A stretch of 64,000 bases of DNA from assembly GCA_017550285.1 (NCBI GenBank), contig JAFZPP010000011.1, positions 1-64,000 on the forward strand, read 5' to 3'. The notes under the pieces were generated by a model. That model did no database searches. It saw only the letters and a program-made list of their open reading frames with translations, and had not been told where the DNA came from. A program made the translations under genes and the position numbers. The DNA comes from Oscillospiraceae bacterium (lineage in GTDB: Bacteria > Bacillota > Clostridia > Oscillospirales > Ruminococcaceae). This document shows, one piece after another, positions 49,264 to 57,255 of this stretch (its first letter is position 1; each line of letters begins with the position of its first letter).

Positions 49264-50787
49264 ATGAGCAAAGCACCTGTGGCACTGTTGATTATGGACG
49301 GCTTCGGCATCAATCCGAGCGAATACGGCAATGCAATCAAAGCCGCAAAAACCCCGAATCTCGACCGCTATTTTGCGGAGTATCCGAACAATATCATCGG
49401 CGCATCCGGTCTGGATGTCGGTCTGCCGGACGGTCAGATGGGCAACTCGGAGGTCGGTCATACGAATATCGGTGCCGGCAGAATCGTTTATCAGCAGCTT
49501 GTCAAGATCACAAAATCCATTCAGGACGGCGATTTCTTTGAGAATCCGGCGCTGACTGCCGCCATGCAGAATGCGAAGGACAAGGGCACCGCACTGCATC
49601 TGATGGGACTCCTTTCGCCGGGCGGCGTCCACAGCCACATGACCCATATGTACGGCCTTGTGGAAATGGCAAAGCGCTTCGGGCTGGAAAAGGTTTACAT
49701 TCACGCATTCCTCGACGGCAGAGACGTTCCGCCTTCCTCCGCTGCGGAGTACATGGAGGAAGCCGTCGCAGAGCTCAAGAAGATCGGACTCGGCAAGGTC
49801 GGCGTGATCTCCGGCAGATTCTACGCGATGGACAGAGACAATGCATGGGACCGCGTCGAGAAGGCATATGCAGCGCTCGTTTACGGTGAGGGCGTGCAGG
49901 AGGATGATCCGGTTCAGGCAATCAAGAATTCCTATGCAAACGGCGTCACCGATGAGTTCATGATTCCGGCGGTCGTCGCAAAGGATGCGAAGATTCAGGA
50001 GAATGACAGCGTTGTATTCTTCAACTTCCGCCCTGACCGTGCACGCCAGATCACCCGTGCATTTGTTGATCCGGAATTCAAGGGCTTTGAGCGCAGAAAC
50101 GGTTATTTTCCGGTACATTTCGTCTGCATGGCACAGTATGATGCAACCATGCCGAATGTATCGGTCGCATTTCCGCCGGAGGAGCTGACCATGACCTTCG
50201 GCGAGGTCGTCGCAAAGCAGGGCATGACCCAGCTCCGTATTGCCGAGACGCAGAAGTATGCGCATGTCACCTTCTTCTTCAACGGCGGCGAGGAAAAGAC
50301 CTTCGACGGCGAGGAGCGTATTCTCATCAAGTCGCCGGATGTTGAGAACTTTGATCTCAAGCCGGAGATGAGCGCCTATGAGGTCACCGAGGCGGTTCTC
50401 AAGGAAATCGCTGCGGATAAGTTTGATGCGATCATCCTCAACTATGCAAACTGCGATATGGTCGGTCACACCGGCATTTTCGATGCAGCGGTCAAGGCAG
50501 TCGAGGCGGTCGATGACTGCATCGGTCAGGTGACGGAGGCGATTCTTGCCAAGGGCGGCAAAGTTATCATCACCGCAGACCACGGCAATGCGGACAAGAT
50601 GATGGAGGATGACGGCTCGCCGTTCACGGCACATACCACGAATCCGGTTCCGGCAATCGTCATCGGCAGCGATGCAAAGAAGATTCGCTCCGGCGGCGTC
50701 CTTGCAGACCTCGCACCGACGATGCTTCAGCTCATGGGCATCGAGCAGCCGAAGGAAATGTCCGGCAAGTCGCTGATCGAGGCATAA
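49264..50787 (+). CDS. gpmI: 2,3-bisphosphoglycerate-independent phosphoglycerate mutase
   Basis: This 507-residue metalloenzyme interconverts 3- and 2-phosphoglycerate. Metal ligand Asp12 is in IMDGFGIN and the nucleophile Ser62 in MGNSEVGHTNIG. FNFRPDRARQ, NYANCDMVGHTG and ITADHGNADKM provide the other ligands of the alkaline-phosphatase-type site. AAGGAG lies 8-9 nt before the ATG. It is followed by a strong terminator and ends the sugar-metabolism group. Confidence 0.98.
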   Translation: MSKAPVALLIMDGFGINPSEYGNAIKAAKTPNLDRYFAEYPNNIIGASGLDVGLPDGQMGNSEVGHTNIGAGRIVYQQLVKITKSIQDGDFFENPALTAAMQNAKDKGTALHLMGLLSPGGVHSHMTHMYGLVEMAKRFGLEKVYIHAFLDGRDVPPSSAAEYMEEAVAELKKIGLGKVGVISGRFYAMDRDNAWDRVEKAYAALVYGEGVQEDDPVQAIKNSYANGVTDEFMIPAVVAKDAKIQENDSVVFFNFRPDRARQITRAFVDPEFKGFERRNGYFPVHFVCMAQYDATMPNVSVAFPPEELTMTFGEVVAKQGMTQLRIAETQKYAHVTFFFNGGEEKTFDGEERILIKSPDVENFDLKPEMSAYEVTEAVLKEIAADKFDAIILNYANCDMVGHTGIFDAAVKAVEAVDDCIGQVTEAILAKGGKVIITADHGNADKMMEDDGSPFTAHTTNPVPAIVIGSDAKKIRSGGVLADLAPTMLQLMGIEQPKEMSGKSLIEA

Positions 50788-50801
50788 GCGTTTTATTACA
50801 G

Positions 50802-50837
50802 AAGAGGCGGAGACCCGTGACGGTTTTCGCCTCTTTT
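50802..50837 (+). terminator. Terminator of gpmI
   Basis: AAGAGGCG (50802-50809) pairs with CGCCTCTT (50828-50835), with further pairing inside, followed by a T-rich tail. Confidence 0.85.
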
Positions 50838-50850
50838 CTTCTTTCAGAAT

Positions 50851-50876
50851 GTAACCGGAACCTCAAAAATCCCGTC
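50851..50876 (+). promoter_or_regulatory. Candidate ECF-type promoter of the sigma factor gene
   Basis: GTAACC (50851-50856), a 16-bp spacer and CGTC (50873-50876) match the general ECF pattern (AAC-containing -35, CGT-containing -10), 26 nt before the start codon, which suggests autoregulation. Confidence 0.55.
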
Positions 50877-50901
50877 CCAGTATATGAGGAGGTGAGATAC
50901 G

Positions 50902-51468
50902 TTGGAACAGCATAAGGATACTGCGGTCATCGCACTGCTGCAGAAGCGCGATGAATCTGCGCTGGAAATGATACGGCAGGCATACGGCAGGCTTTGCGGC
51001 AAGATCGCCCATGATATCCTCGGCAATACGGAGGATACAGAGGAATGCGTCAATGATATGCTGATGAAGGTATGGCAGTCGATCCCGCCGAATCATCCGG
51101 AATGCCTGCGTGCGTATCTCATTACCCTGATCCGGCATCTGGCGATTGAACGCTATCGCATGCAGACGGCGCAGAAACGCGGCGGCACGCAGTTCGATGA
51201 AGCGCTCGAGGAACTGCGTGATACGCTGACATCGGATGAAAATGTCAGCGATGCCGTTGAACGGCGCGAGCTGACATGCGCCATTGAGCGCTTTCTGGAT
51301 ACGCTCTCGCTGAAAGCACGCAGGGTGTTCATGCGGCGGTATTATATGGCGGATTCCGTCTCTGAGATTGCCGCGCAGTATCATATGAGCGAAAGTGCGG
51401 TCAAGATTTCGCTGATGCGGACGCGAAACAGGCTGAACGATTTTCTGAAGAAGGAGGGATTCCTTTGA
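50902..51468 (+). CDS. ECF-type RNA polymerase sigma factor
   Basis: This 188-residue sigma-70 family protein has region 2 at about 22-90 (YGRLCGKIAHDILGNTEDTEE, VWQSIPP) and region 4 at about 130-180 (LSLKARRVFMRRYYMADSVSEIA, SESAVKISLMRTR). The start is TTG 50902, with GAGGAGGTGA about 6 nt upstream. The next gene starts at a TTG overlapping its stop codon, as expected for a coupled anti-sigma factor. Its own ECF-type promoter suggests autoregulation. The target regulon is unknown. Confidence 0.9.
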   Translation: MEQHKDTAVIALLQKRDESALEMIRQAYGRLCGKIAHDILGNTEDTEECVNDMLMKVWQSIPPNHPECLRAYLITLIRHLAIERYRMQTAQKRGGTQFDEALEELRDTLTSDENVSDAVERRELTCAIERFLDTLSLKARRVFMRRYYMADSVSEIAAQYHMSESAVKISLMRTRNRLNDFLKKEGFL

Positions 51469-52700
51469 AACCGATTGATTTTATGGATGCACTCGGCGAT
51501 GTGCAGGAGAAATACGTCCGGCAGATGCTGGATGAGGATGAATCAGCGCACGAAAGCGGGAAGGTCGGCGGCGCCGTTCTGAATACGGCGTTCCCGATCG
51601 AAACAGTTTCCGGCTCGGAAAGCCGCATCCGGCGCTCCGAAACAGGCAGACCGTTCGGCGGAAAGCTGCGCTATGCGGTGCTGCTGGCAAGTACGGCAGC
51701 ATGTCTCGCAGCGGTTGTCGGCATCATGCATCTGCATCAGGACAGCAGTGAAAATATGATTGCCGAGTCGATGCTGCAAGAGCTGCAAATTGAAACCGGA
51801 ACAACAACAGCAACCGAATCTGCGGCAAAAAGTACAACCGCGCAGACGACCGCTTCGACTGCATCTGCGGCAGCAATCGCAGATGCGCAGACGGAAACTG
51901 TCACGACTGCCGGTACAGCGCAGACAGAGCGCAATGCTGCGGCAGAGACGGAAATGCAGACATCCGTCAGCGCGGAAAAGCAGGAGAATGTCAAATCCGG
52001 AACCACAACGACGGTCGTCACGACGACAACAGCAACTGCGGTGACAACGGTTCCGGCAACGACAACCGTATTCATGACAAGAGTCGCTGATCTCATGACA
52101 GATGAGGAGACCGGTATCACAAAATGTACTGTGATCTATGAGCAGCCCTATCTGCTCGGCGATGTGGATGCAGACGGCGCAATCACGCTGCTGGACTATT
52201 TTCTTGCAAGAAGGGCAAATTATCAGCTTGCGAATGAATCCGAGCAGCATATTCTGGATGCCGCAGCATATGACCGTGCCAATCTTTCCCGCACGCTGAT
52301 CAGTAACGATCCGGCTTTTTCCATTTGCTACAGTGAAATTAAGTATCTTGCGCTTTATCGCTCATATCTCGGTAAACCGGACCTGACTTATGCGGATTAC
52401 ATCAGAATGGCTTGCGAATATCCGGAGCTGGAGAATGATGATTATGAGTCAAGCGTCCAGAAGGATATGAAAAAGGTATTCAGGAATCATATGGAAGAGT
52501 ACGGTTCATGGACCGACGAAAATGAAATCGTATCGGAAGCGGTGCCGAAGCCGGTGCGGGATTTTTATAATGATGCACATTACGCTGAACCGTATGACAG
52601 CTCTGAGAACTGGGAATATCATCCGCTGAAACTGGAACAATGGTCAGACGAAGAATTCCGGCAGAAAATAGATGAGCTCCGCACGCTCCTTGCACAATAA
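51465..52700 (+). CDS. Membrane anti-sigma-like protein with extracellular dockerin-like motif
   Basis: This 411-residue protein is coupled to the ECF sigma gene (TTG start overlapping TGA; AAGGAGGG 7 nt upstream). Residues 1-68 should be cytoplasmic and bind the sigma factor, and a membrane helix spans about 69-90. A Thr/Ala/Glu-rich linker runs from about 108 to 205. A dockerin-like calcium-binding repeat (LGDVDADGAITLLDYFLARR, 231-250) follows, with a degenerate second half to about 300, and then a further domain of about 110 residues. There is no ZAS zinc motif. The layout recalls RsgI-type anti-sigma factors that sense polysaccharides outside the cell; the dockerin suggests docking to a scaffold. 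The anti-sigma function is inferred from context. Confidence 0.7.
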   Translation: MKPIDFMDALGDVQEKYVRQMLDEDESAHESGKVGGAVLNTAFPIETVSGSESRIRRSETGRPFGGKLRYAVLLASTAACLAAVVGIMHLHQDSSENMIAESMLQELQIETGTTTATESAAKSTTAQTTASTASAAAIADAQTETVTTAGTAQTERNAAAETEMQTSVSAEKQENVKSGTTTTVVTTTTATAVTTVPATTTVFMTRVADLMTDEETGITKCTVIYEQPYLLGDVDADGAITLLDYFLARRANYQLANESEQHILDAAAYDRANLSRTLISNDPAFSICYSEIKYLALYRSYLGKPDLTYADYIRMACEYPELENDDYESSVQKDMKKVFRNHMEEYGSWTDENEIVSEAVPKPVRDFYNDAHYAEPYDSSENWEYHPLKLEQWSDEEFRQKIDELRTLLAQ

Positions 52701-52719
52701 AAACAACATAATATGCCGA

Positions 52720-52755
52720 TCCGCTGCCTGCTTCATAACGGGCAGCGGATTTTTT
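52720..52755 (+). terminator. Terminator of the sigma/anti-sigma operon
   Basis: A perfect 10-bp stem (52720-52729 with 52741-52750) with 11-nt loop is followed by T5. Confidence 0.9.
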
Positions 52756-52757
52756 GC

Positions 52758-52786
52758 TTTACAAACCGCAGACAATGGTGTATAAT
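52758..52786 (+). promoter_or_regulatory. Promoter of the DUF6323/DUF6179-like pair
   Basis: TTTACA (52758-52763), 17 bp, TATAAT (52781-52786). Confidence 0.75.
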
Positions 52787-52822
52787 AAAAAGGATTCCAA
52801 CAATATGAAAAGGGGCATATGC

Positions 52823-53659
52823 ATGGATTTTTCACTGGCAATCGGCGGCTTTTCACTGCTGACGCCTGCTGCACAGAAATCGCAGATTCTTGCGACGAAC
52901 CGTGATGCGGAACGGTATTACGGTCTGCGGCTGACGGAAGCGGATGCGGAAATGCTCATGCAGACGGCGCAGAAGGCGGTGCGTTCGGCGGAGCTTGTGC
53001 AGTTCGGGGGCAGCATTACGCCGACGCTGATCCGCTGGTTCCTGCCGTCGGGATATTTCGGAAATGACTATGCGGCGCAGGCTGCGGAGCTGACCGAAGC
53101 CTTCTATCAGCTGAAAAGCGATTTGCAGGCGCTCTATGATGCAGGCGGCGATCCGGACTGTGTGCTCTCGGACAACGCGCTCCTCGATTATATGTACCGG
53201 TTCTATACGAGCCCGACCTGTGCAGGTGATGCGGGTGAAATGCTCGCGCAGGCGGAGCGTATCCTCATTCCGGCGATGCGGAGGCTGCTGGAGGTGCGTG
53301 CGGCGGAGCGTAAGCAGCATCAGGCAGAGCTCGGCGATCCGGAGCTGCGGATGCTCTATGCGGATAAGATTGCACAGGAGACCGCAGAGGATACATATGA
53401 AACCGAATATGAACAGGAACAGTATGATTACGCCTACCGCGAGGAAATGCACAAGGATATGTTCGGCAATTTCACGCGCGATTATGTGCAGGACCCGTCC
53501 GAGCAGCATACGCGCGGCACATTTGCCGAGGAGCTTGCCGAGGCGCTGTACCGGAATCCTGCGCTGCTGCTGCCGAGTGCGCAGCAGGAGGCGGAATGGG
53601 TACAGATGACCGAGGAATGGGAATCGCAGGCGCAGGAAGCCGGAAGGGAGGCGGAGTAA
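52823..53659 (+). CDS. Uncharacterised protein resembling DUF6323
   Basis: This 278-residue protein contains YYGLRLTEADAEML, then VQFGGSITPTLIRWFLPSGYF and a helical region ending near residue 170, a pattern I associate with DUF6323. The C-terminal 100 residues are acidic and low in complexity. AAAAGGGG lies 7 nt before ATG 52823. Its partner gene starts one nucleotide after its stop. No signal peptide or membrane helix is seen. The biochemical role is unknown; the conserved pairing with the next gene would suggest a common complex. Confidence 0.6.
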   Translation: MDFSLAIGGFSLLTPAAQKSQILATNRDAERYYGLRLTEADAEMLMQTAQKAVRSAELVQFGGSITPTLIRWFLPSGYFGNDYAAQAAELTEAFYQLKSDLQALYDAGGDPDCVLSDNALLDYMYRFYTSPTCAGDAGEMLAQAERILIPAMRRLLEVRAAERKQHQAELGDPELRMLYADKIAQETAEDTYETEYEQEQYDYAYREEMHKDMFGNFTRDYVQDPSEQHTRGTFAEELAEALYRNPALLLPSAQQEAEWVQMTEEWESQAQEAGREAE

Positions 53660-53660
53660 T

Positions 53661-54644
53661 ATGCCGGAACATATGCTGATGCGGCAGGAAAGCCTGCCGG
53701 ATACACCGCTCCCGCATCGGGATTATACGATGCATCTGCTGCAATCTGCTTCGGAGAACGGTCTGCTGCCGCTGGAGACGCTGAACGCGCTGCGGGACGG
53801 TCTGCACAAAGCCGCAGCAGAACGCGCTGCACAGTATACCGCGGGAAAAAGCACGACGGTGACGCGCAGACAGGCGGAGGCATTTTATGCGTCTGTGTTC
53901 ACGCAGCTGGACGCGGCTTTGCTCACGCTGGATTCCGATGCAGATGCGCTCGAAGCCCTGCACACGCAGCCGCTGACGGCACTGCTGGAACAGGGTGCCG
54001 TCCTGACAATTCGCGCATATGAATCGGCGAAGGAGCTGTTCCGCCGCGCATGGAAGCTGACAAAGCCGGTGCAGACATCCTTCTTTGCGGCGTTGCTCAA
54101 GGATTTTGAGCAGTTCTGCACACGGTATGATGCGCGCTTCAATGCAAAGGATACACATGTCGCATTTTCCTATCCGCTGCTTTGCGGCAGACAGATCACC
54201 GAAAACGGCGCAGTCGGCGTATGCGGCTATTATGCATCGCTCTGCCGTGAAGGCGAACTGCTGCATCTGTTTCCGGCGGAAGATATCTGCGGGATGATGC
54301 AGCGTTATGCCGCGCGCTTCCTGACAACACCTGATATGATTGCGGAGAATCTTGCGGAGCTCGTGCTGCGGCACTGGATGATCCGGCTGCTCTGCGGGCA
54401 AGCGGACTTTTCAGCGGAGGTCACGCCGGAGATGATTGCCGCGGTGCAGGCGGAATACGGCAGTCTGCCGCCGGAGATGATTGCAGACCGGCTCCGGCAG
54501 AGGATCGAGCCGCTGCTGTCCCCGTATTCTGCGGTGATGCAGTATCTTGCGGATGCACTGCCTGCGTTTTCTGCTGCGCTGCACAGCCGCATGGAACAGA
54601 ACCGGCTGGAGGGCTGGCTCGCGCCGGTTTCGACAAAAAACTGA
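53661..54644 (+). CDS. Uncharacterised protein resembling DUF6179
   Basis: This 327-residue soluble helical protein has PLPHRDYTMHLLQSASENGLL near the N-terminus, YDARFNAKDTHVAFSYPLL at about 153-171 and a long helical C-terminus, a pattern I associate with DUF6179. It follows the DUF6323-like gene by 1 nt, with GGAAGGGAGG just upstream, so the two are expressed together. No enzyme motif is recognisable. The function is unknown. Confidence 0.6.
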   Translation: MPEHMLMRQESLPDTPLPHRDYTMHLLQSASENGLLPLETLNALRDGLHKAAAERAAQYTAGKSTTVTRRQAEAFYASVFTQLDAALLTLDSDADALEALHTQPLTALLEQGAVLTIRAYESAKELFRRAWKLTKPVQTSFFAALLKDFEQFCTRYDARFNAKDTHVAFSYPLLCGRQITENGAVGVCGYYASLCREGELLHLFPAEDICGMMQRYAARFLTTPDMIAENLAELVLRHWMIRLLCGQADFSAEVTPEMIAAVQAEYGSLPPEMIADRLRQRIEPLLSPYSAVMQYLADALPAFSAALHSRMEQNRLEGWLAPVSTKN

Positions 54645-54672
54645 AAATCATATGAACATCTGATGAAAACAC

Positions 54673-54701
54673 TTGCAAAATCTTCCTTTTCGTAATATAA
54701 T
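54673..54701 (+). promoter_or_regulatory. Promoter of the DUF308-like gene
   Basis: TTGCAA (54673-54678), 17 bp, TATAAT (54696-54701). Confidence 0.8.
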
Positions 54702-54763
54702 AGAATCGAACAGAATTCTGCCGGTGAAAGAGAATGGAACATCAAACACAAGGGGGAATTCAC

Positions 54764-55279
54764 ATGATTCAGATTAAGGACGGAACGCCCGGTGCAGCCG
54801 TATTTCTGGCGGTGCTCGGGACGGTACTGATTCTGACGCCGGGCGCTGCGGTTTCAGCGCTTGTGCGCTGCTTCGGATTGGTACTGATTATGATCGGCAC
54901 GTTTCGGTTCGTGCCGCAGCTGCACAGCAGGCTGCATCATGCGGCAGGCAATGCAGCGCTTGTCAGCTCGGCGCTGACAGTCGGGGCAGGCTTTCTTGTG
55001 ATGCTCTGTCCGGAGAAGGCTGCATCGGTATTTCCGCTGTTTGCAGGCATTCTCATTCTGCTGATCGGCATGGTGCATCTGATGCATGCACTGGCAGCAA
55101 AGCGGTCCGGCGATCCTGCTGCACGCATGATGTTTGTATTCTCTGTGATTACGCTCATCTGCGGCGCAATGATCTGCCTGAACCCGTTTTCGGCGGTGAC
55201 AACGCTTGTCCGGATGATCGGCGTGATTCTCGTGTACAACGGCATCACGGGCTTCTGGATGGAGGCAAAGCACTGCTGA
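54764..55279 (+). CDS. DUF308 (HdeD-like) membrane protein
   Basis: This 171-residue protein has six predicted membrane helices arranged as three pairs, with short loops, as in DUF308/HdeD-like proteins (PGAAVSALVRCFGLVLIMIG; VFPLFAGILILLIGMVHLMHAL; TLVRMIGVILVYNGITGFW). The E. coli relative HdeD is linked to acid resistance, but no function can be assigned here. AAGGGGG lies 7 nt before ATG 54764, preferred over ATG 54734. A weak hairpin (55300-55333) follows. Confidence 0.75.
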   Translation: MIQIKDGTPGAAVFLAVLGTVLILTPGAAVSALVRCFGLVLIMIGTFRFVPQLHSRLHHAAGNAALVSSALTVGAGFLVMLCPEKAASVFPLFAGILILLIGMVHLMHALAAKRSGDPAARMMFVFSVITLICGAMICLNPFSAVTTLVRMIGVILVYNGITGFWMEAKHC

Positions 55280-55299
55280 GCAATCTTTTTTGTTTCATG

Positions 55300-55333
55300 A
55301 AGCGGCATGCTCCGGACAGGGAGGATGCCGCTT
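55300..55333 (+). terminator. Weak terminator-like hairpin after the DUF308 gene
   Basis: AAGCGGCAT pairs with ATGCCGCTT around a 16-nt loop; no T-run follows. Confidence 0.4.
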
Positions 55334-55393
55334 TGTGCTGTATGCGGGAGATTGCAATTTGGTATCAGATTCATGACAACCCGACGGAGACTC

Positions 55394-55422
55394 TTGCAAT
55401 CAAGGGATACTTGTGATATAAT
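55394..55422 (+). promoter_or_regulatory. Promoter of the DUF4230 genes
   Basis: TTGCAA (55394-55399), 17 bp, TATAAT (55417-55422). Confidence 0.8.
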
Positions 55423-55468
55423 GGGGACAGCGGCATCTGCCGGATGTAAAAAGGAGGATGTTGAAGGA

Positions 55469-56236
55469 ATGACAAAGAAAGTAAAATGCATCATTGCAGC
55501 CGTTGCAGCCGTGCTCCTGATCGGGATTGCCGGTGTCATTGCACTCAGCGTGAAACATAAAAACGAAATGGCTGCCATGACGGCGGAGCTGAATATGCAG
55601 CGCGAGAGCGAGCTCAATCTGCAAAAGACCATAGATGCGCTGCAAAGCGACAATCTCTCGCTGACAAGCGAAAAGGAAACGCTGCTCGATCAGATCGAGG
55701 AGCTGACGACCGAGGAGGTTGTTGTATTCAATGCCGGCGCGGTCATGGAGGATATCAAGGGCATCAGCGAGCTGGCGTCGGTCGAATACCGCTATACGAA
55801 TGTCGGCACGCTGGATTCCGCGCGTGTGTTCACGTTCATGAAGGAATGGAAGGTGCCGTTCTCGAAGAAGGCGGCGATTGTCACCATGGACGGCACGATT
55901 AAGGCGGGTATTGATCTCTCGCAGGTGAATATTGACAGCGATGAGAACAAAAAGACCATCACGGTCAGAATGCCGGAGTCAAAGATTCTCTCGAATGAGC
56001 TGGACGAAAACAGCTTCAAGGTCTATCAGGAGGATGAGTCGGTCTGGAATCAGATCACGCTGACAGACAGCAAGGCGCTGCGCGACCAGATCAAGAAGCA
56101 GGCGGAGAAAAACGCCATAGACAACAAGCTGCTCGATCAGGCATCCGAAAAGGCAGAACAGCTTGTGCAGAGCATCATTTTCGCAACGCCGGGCATCAAG
56201 GAGACCTATACGGTCAAATTTGAAGCTGCGAAGTAA
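55469..56236 (+). CDS. DUF4230 protein, signal-anchored (first copy)
   Basis: This 255-residue protein has a signal anchor (about 7-27), a coiled coil (about 30-80) and a DUF4230 domain (about 90-250) with VTMDGTIKAGIDLSQVNI and ITVRMPESKIL. DUF4230 proteins are extracytoplasmic, and their role is unknown. AAGGAGG and a closer GAAGGA precede ATG 55469. The next gene is a paralogue that starts 45 bp later and is probably in the same operon. Confidence 0.8.
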   Translation: MTKKVKCIIAAVAAVLLIGIAGVIALSVKHKNEMAAMTAELNMQRESELNLQKTIDALQSDNLSLTSEKETLLDQIEELTTEEVVVFNAGAVMEDIKGISELASVEYRYTNVGTLDSARVFTFMKEWKVPFSKKAAIVTMDGTIKAGIDLSQVNIDSDENKKTITVRMPESKILSNELDENSFKVYQEDESVWNQITLTDSKALRDQIKKQAEKNAIDNKLLDQASEKAEQLVQSIIFATPGIKETYTVKFEAAK

Positions 56237-56281
56237 AAAAGCATTCCGAACACCCCCATTGCTGAAACGGAGGATGTTGAA

Positions 56282-57055
56282 ATGAAAGATGCTGCAAAGA
56301 AAATCGGGATCATTGTCATAGCTGTGGTCATTGCCGCCGGTGCTGTTATGTTCTGGCATCGGAAGAAAACGGAATCGCTGCGGCAGGAGCTGAAAGCGGC
56401 ACAGGAAGCAGAGCTGGCGATGCAGGAAGCGATTGACGGTCTGGCGGAGGAATACGGCATTGAGATCAGGGAGAAAAGCGACATCGGCAAAGCGATCTCC
56501 GGCTTGAAGGATAAATTTGACAAGTGGTTTCAGCGGGATAACTATATCCTGGATGCCAGGGAGATTTCCTCGAAGATTGCAGAAATCAGTGAGCTTGCGA
56601 CGATTGAATATCAGTATAACAATGTCGGGCTGCATTTCTATAAGGGTGATAAGCTGCCGGGAACCGAGCTTGTGATTCCGTACACCGGAACGACGGTTGC
56701 AATATCCATGGACGGCACCGTGAAAGCCGGAATTGATCTGTCGGAGGTCAGGATCGAATGCGATCATGAGAAGAAATGTGTGACCGTCCGCATGCCGGAA
56801 GCGAAAATTCTTTCCAATGAGCTGAATGAAGAAAGCCTGAAGGTATGCATAGATGATCAGTCGATCTTCAACAGGCTTTCACAGGAGCAGCACAATGAGC
56901 TGCGCAGGCAGATCAAGGACAAGGGCGTCGAATCGGCGAAAAAGAGCGACATCCTGAAACTTTCCGGAGAGAGAGCAAAGCAGGTCATTCGGGAACTGAT
57001 CGACTCAATCCAGAAGGGCAAAGGTGACTATGAGGTCGTATTCAAGGCTGCCTGA
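56282..57055 (+). CDS. DUF4230 protein, signal-anchored (second copy)
   Basis: This 257-residue paralogue of the preceding protein has a signal anchor (about 8-25), a shorter coiled coil (30-60) and a DUF4230 domain with ISMDGTVKAGIDLSEVRI and VTVRMPEAKILSNEL, nearly the same motif as the first copy. GGAGG lies about 9 nt before the ATG. The duplicate differs mainly in the helical stalk, which suggests that the two may form a complex of different reach. A terminator follows. Confidence 0.8.
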   Translation: MKDAAKKIGIIVIAVVIAAGAVMFWHRKKTESLRQELKAAQEAELAMQEAIDGLAEEYGIEIREKSDIGKAISGLKDKFDKWFQRDNYILDAREISSKIAEISELATIEYQYNNVGLHFYKGDKLPGTELVIPYTGTTVAISMDGTVKAGIDLSEVRIECDHEKKCVTVRMPEAKILSNELNEESLKVCIDDQSIFNRLSQEQHNELRRQIKDKGVESAKKSDILKLSGERAKQVIRELIDSIQKGKGDYEVVFKAA

Positions 57056-57076
57056 GCAGCAGGAATCCATGAGAGA

Positions 57077-57107
57077 CCGCTCCGGTTCTGTATCAGAATC
57101 GGGGCGG
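57077..57107 (+). terminator. Terminator of the DUF4230 operon
   Basis: A 14-bp stem with two G-T pairs (57077-57090 with 57094-57107) and loop TAT. Confidence 0.7.
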
Positions 57108-57153
57108 ATTATATCTTCTGCACAGGATTTGCAAAATGTTCAGAATTTATTTC

Positions 57154-57182
57154 TTGACATTTTTTGCAGTCTGAGATAAAAT
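57154..57182 (+). promoter_or_regulatory. Promoter of the GGDEF gene
   Basis: TTGACA (57154-57159), 17 bp, TAAAAT (57177-57182). Confidence 0.75.
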
Positions 57183-57255
57183 ATATAATAAATACGACAA
57201 AAAGCCGGACTGTGATCCGGCTAGAAAGAATACATGGAGAAAGAGGGGGCTGTCG

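Noticed and set aside
49258-50634. A 458-codon minus-strand open frame opposite gpmI
   Set aside because: The antisense shadow of a gene with clear catalytic motifs on the plus strand.
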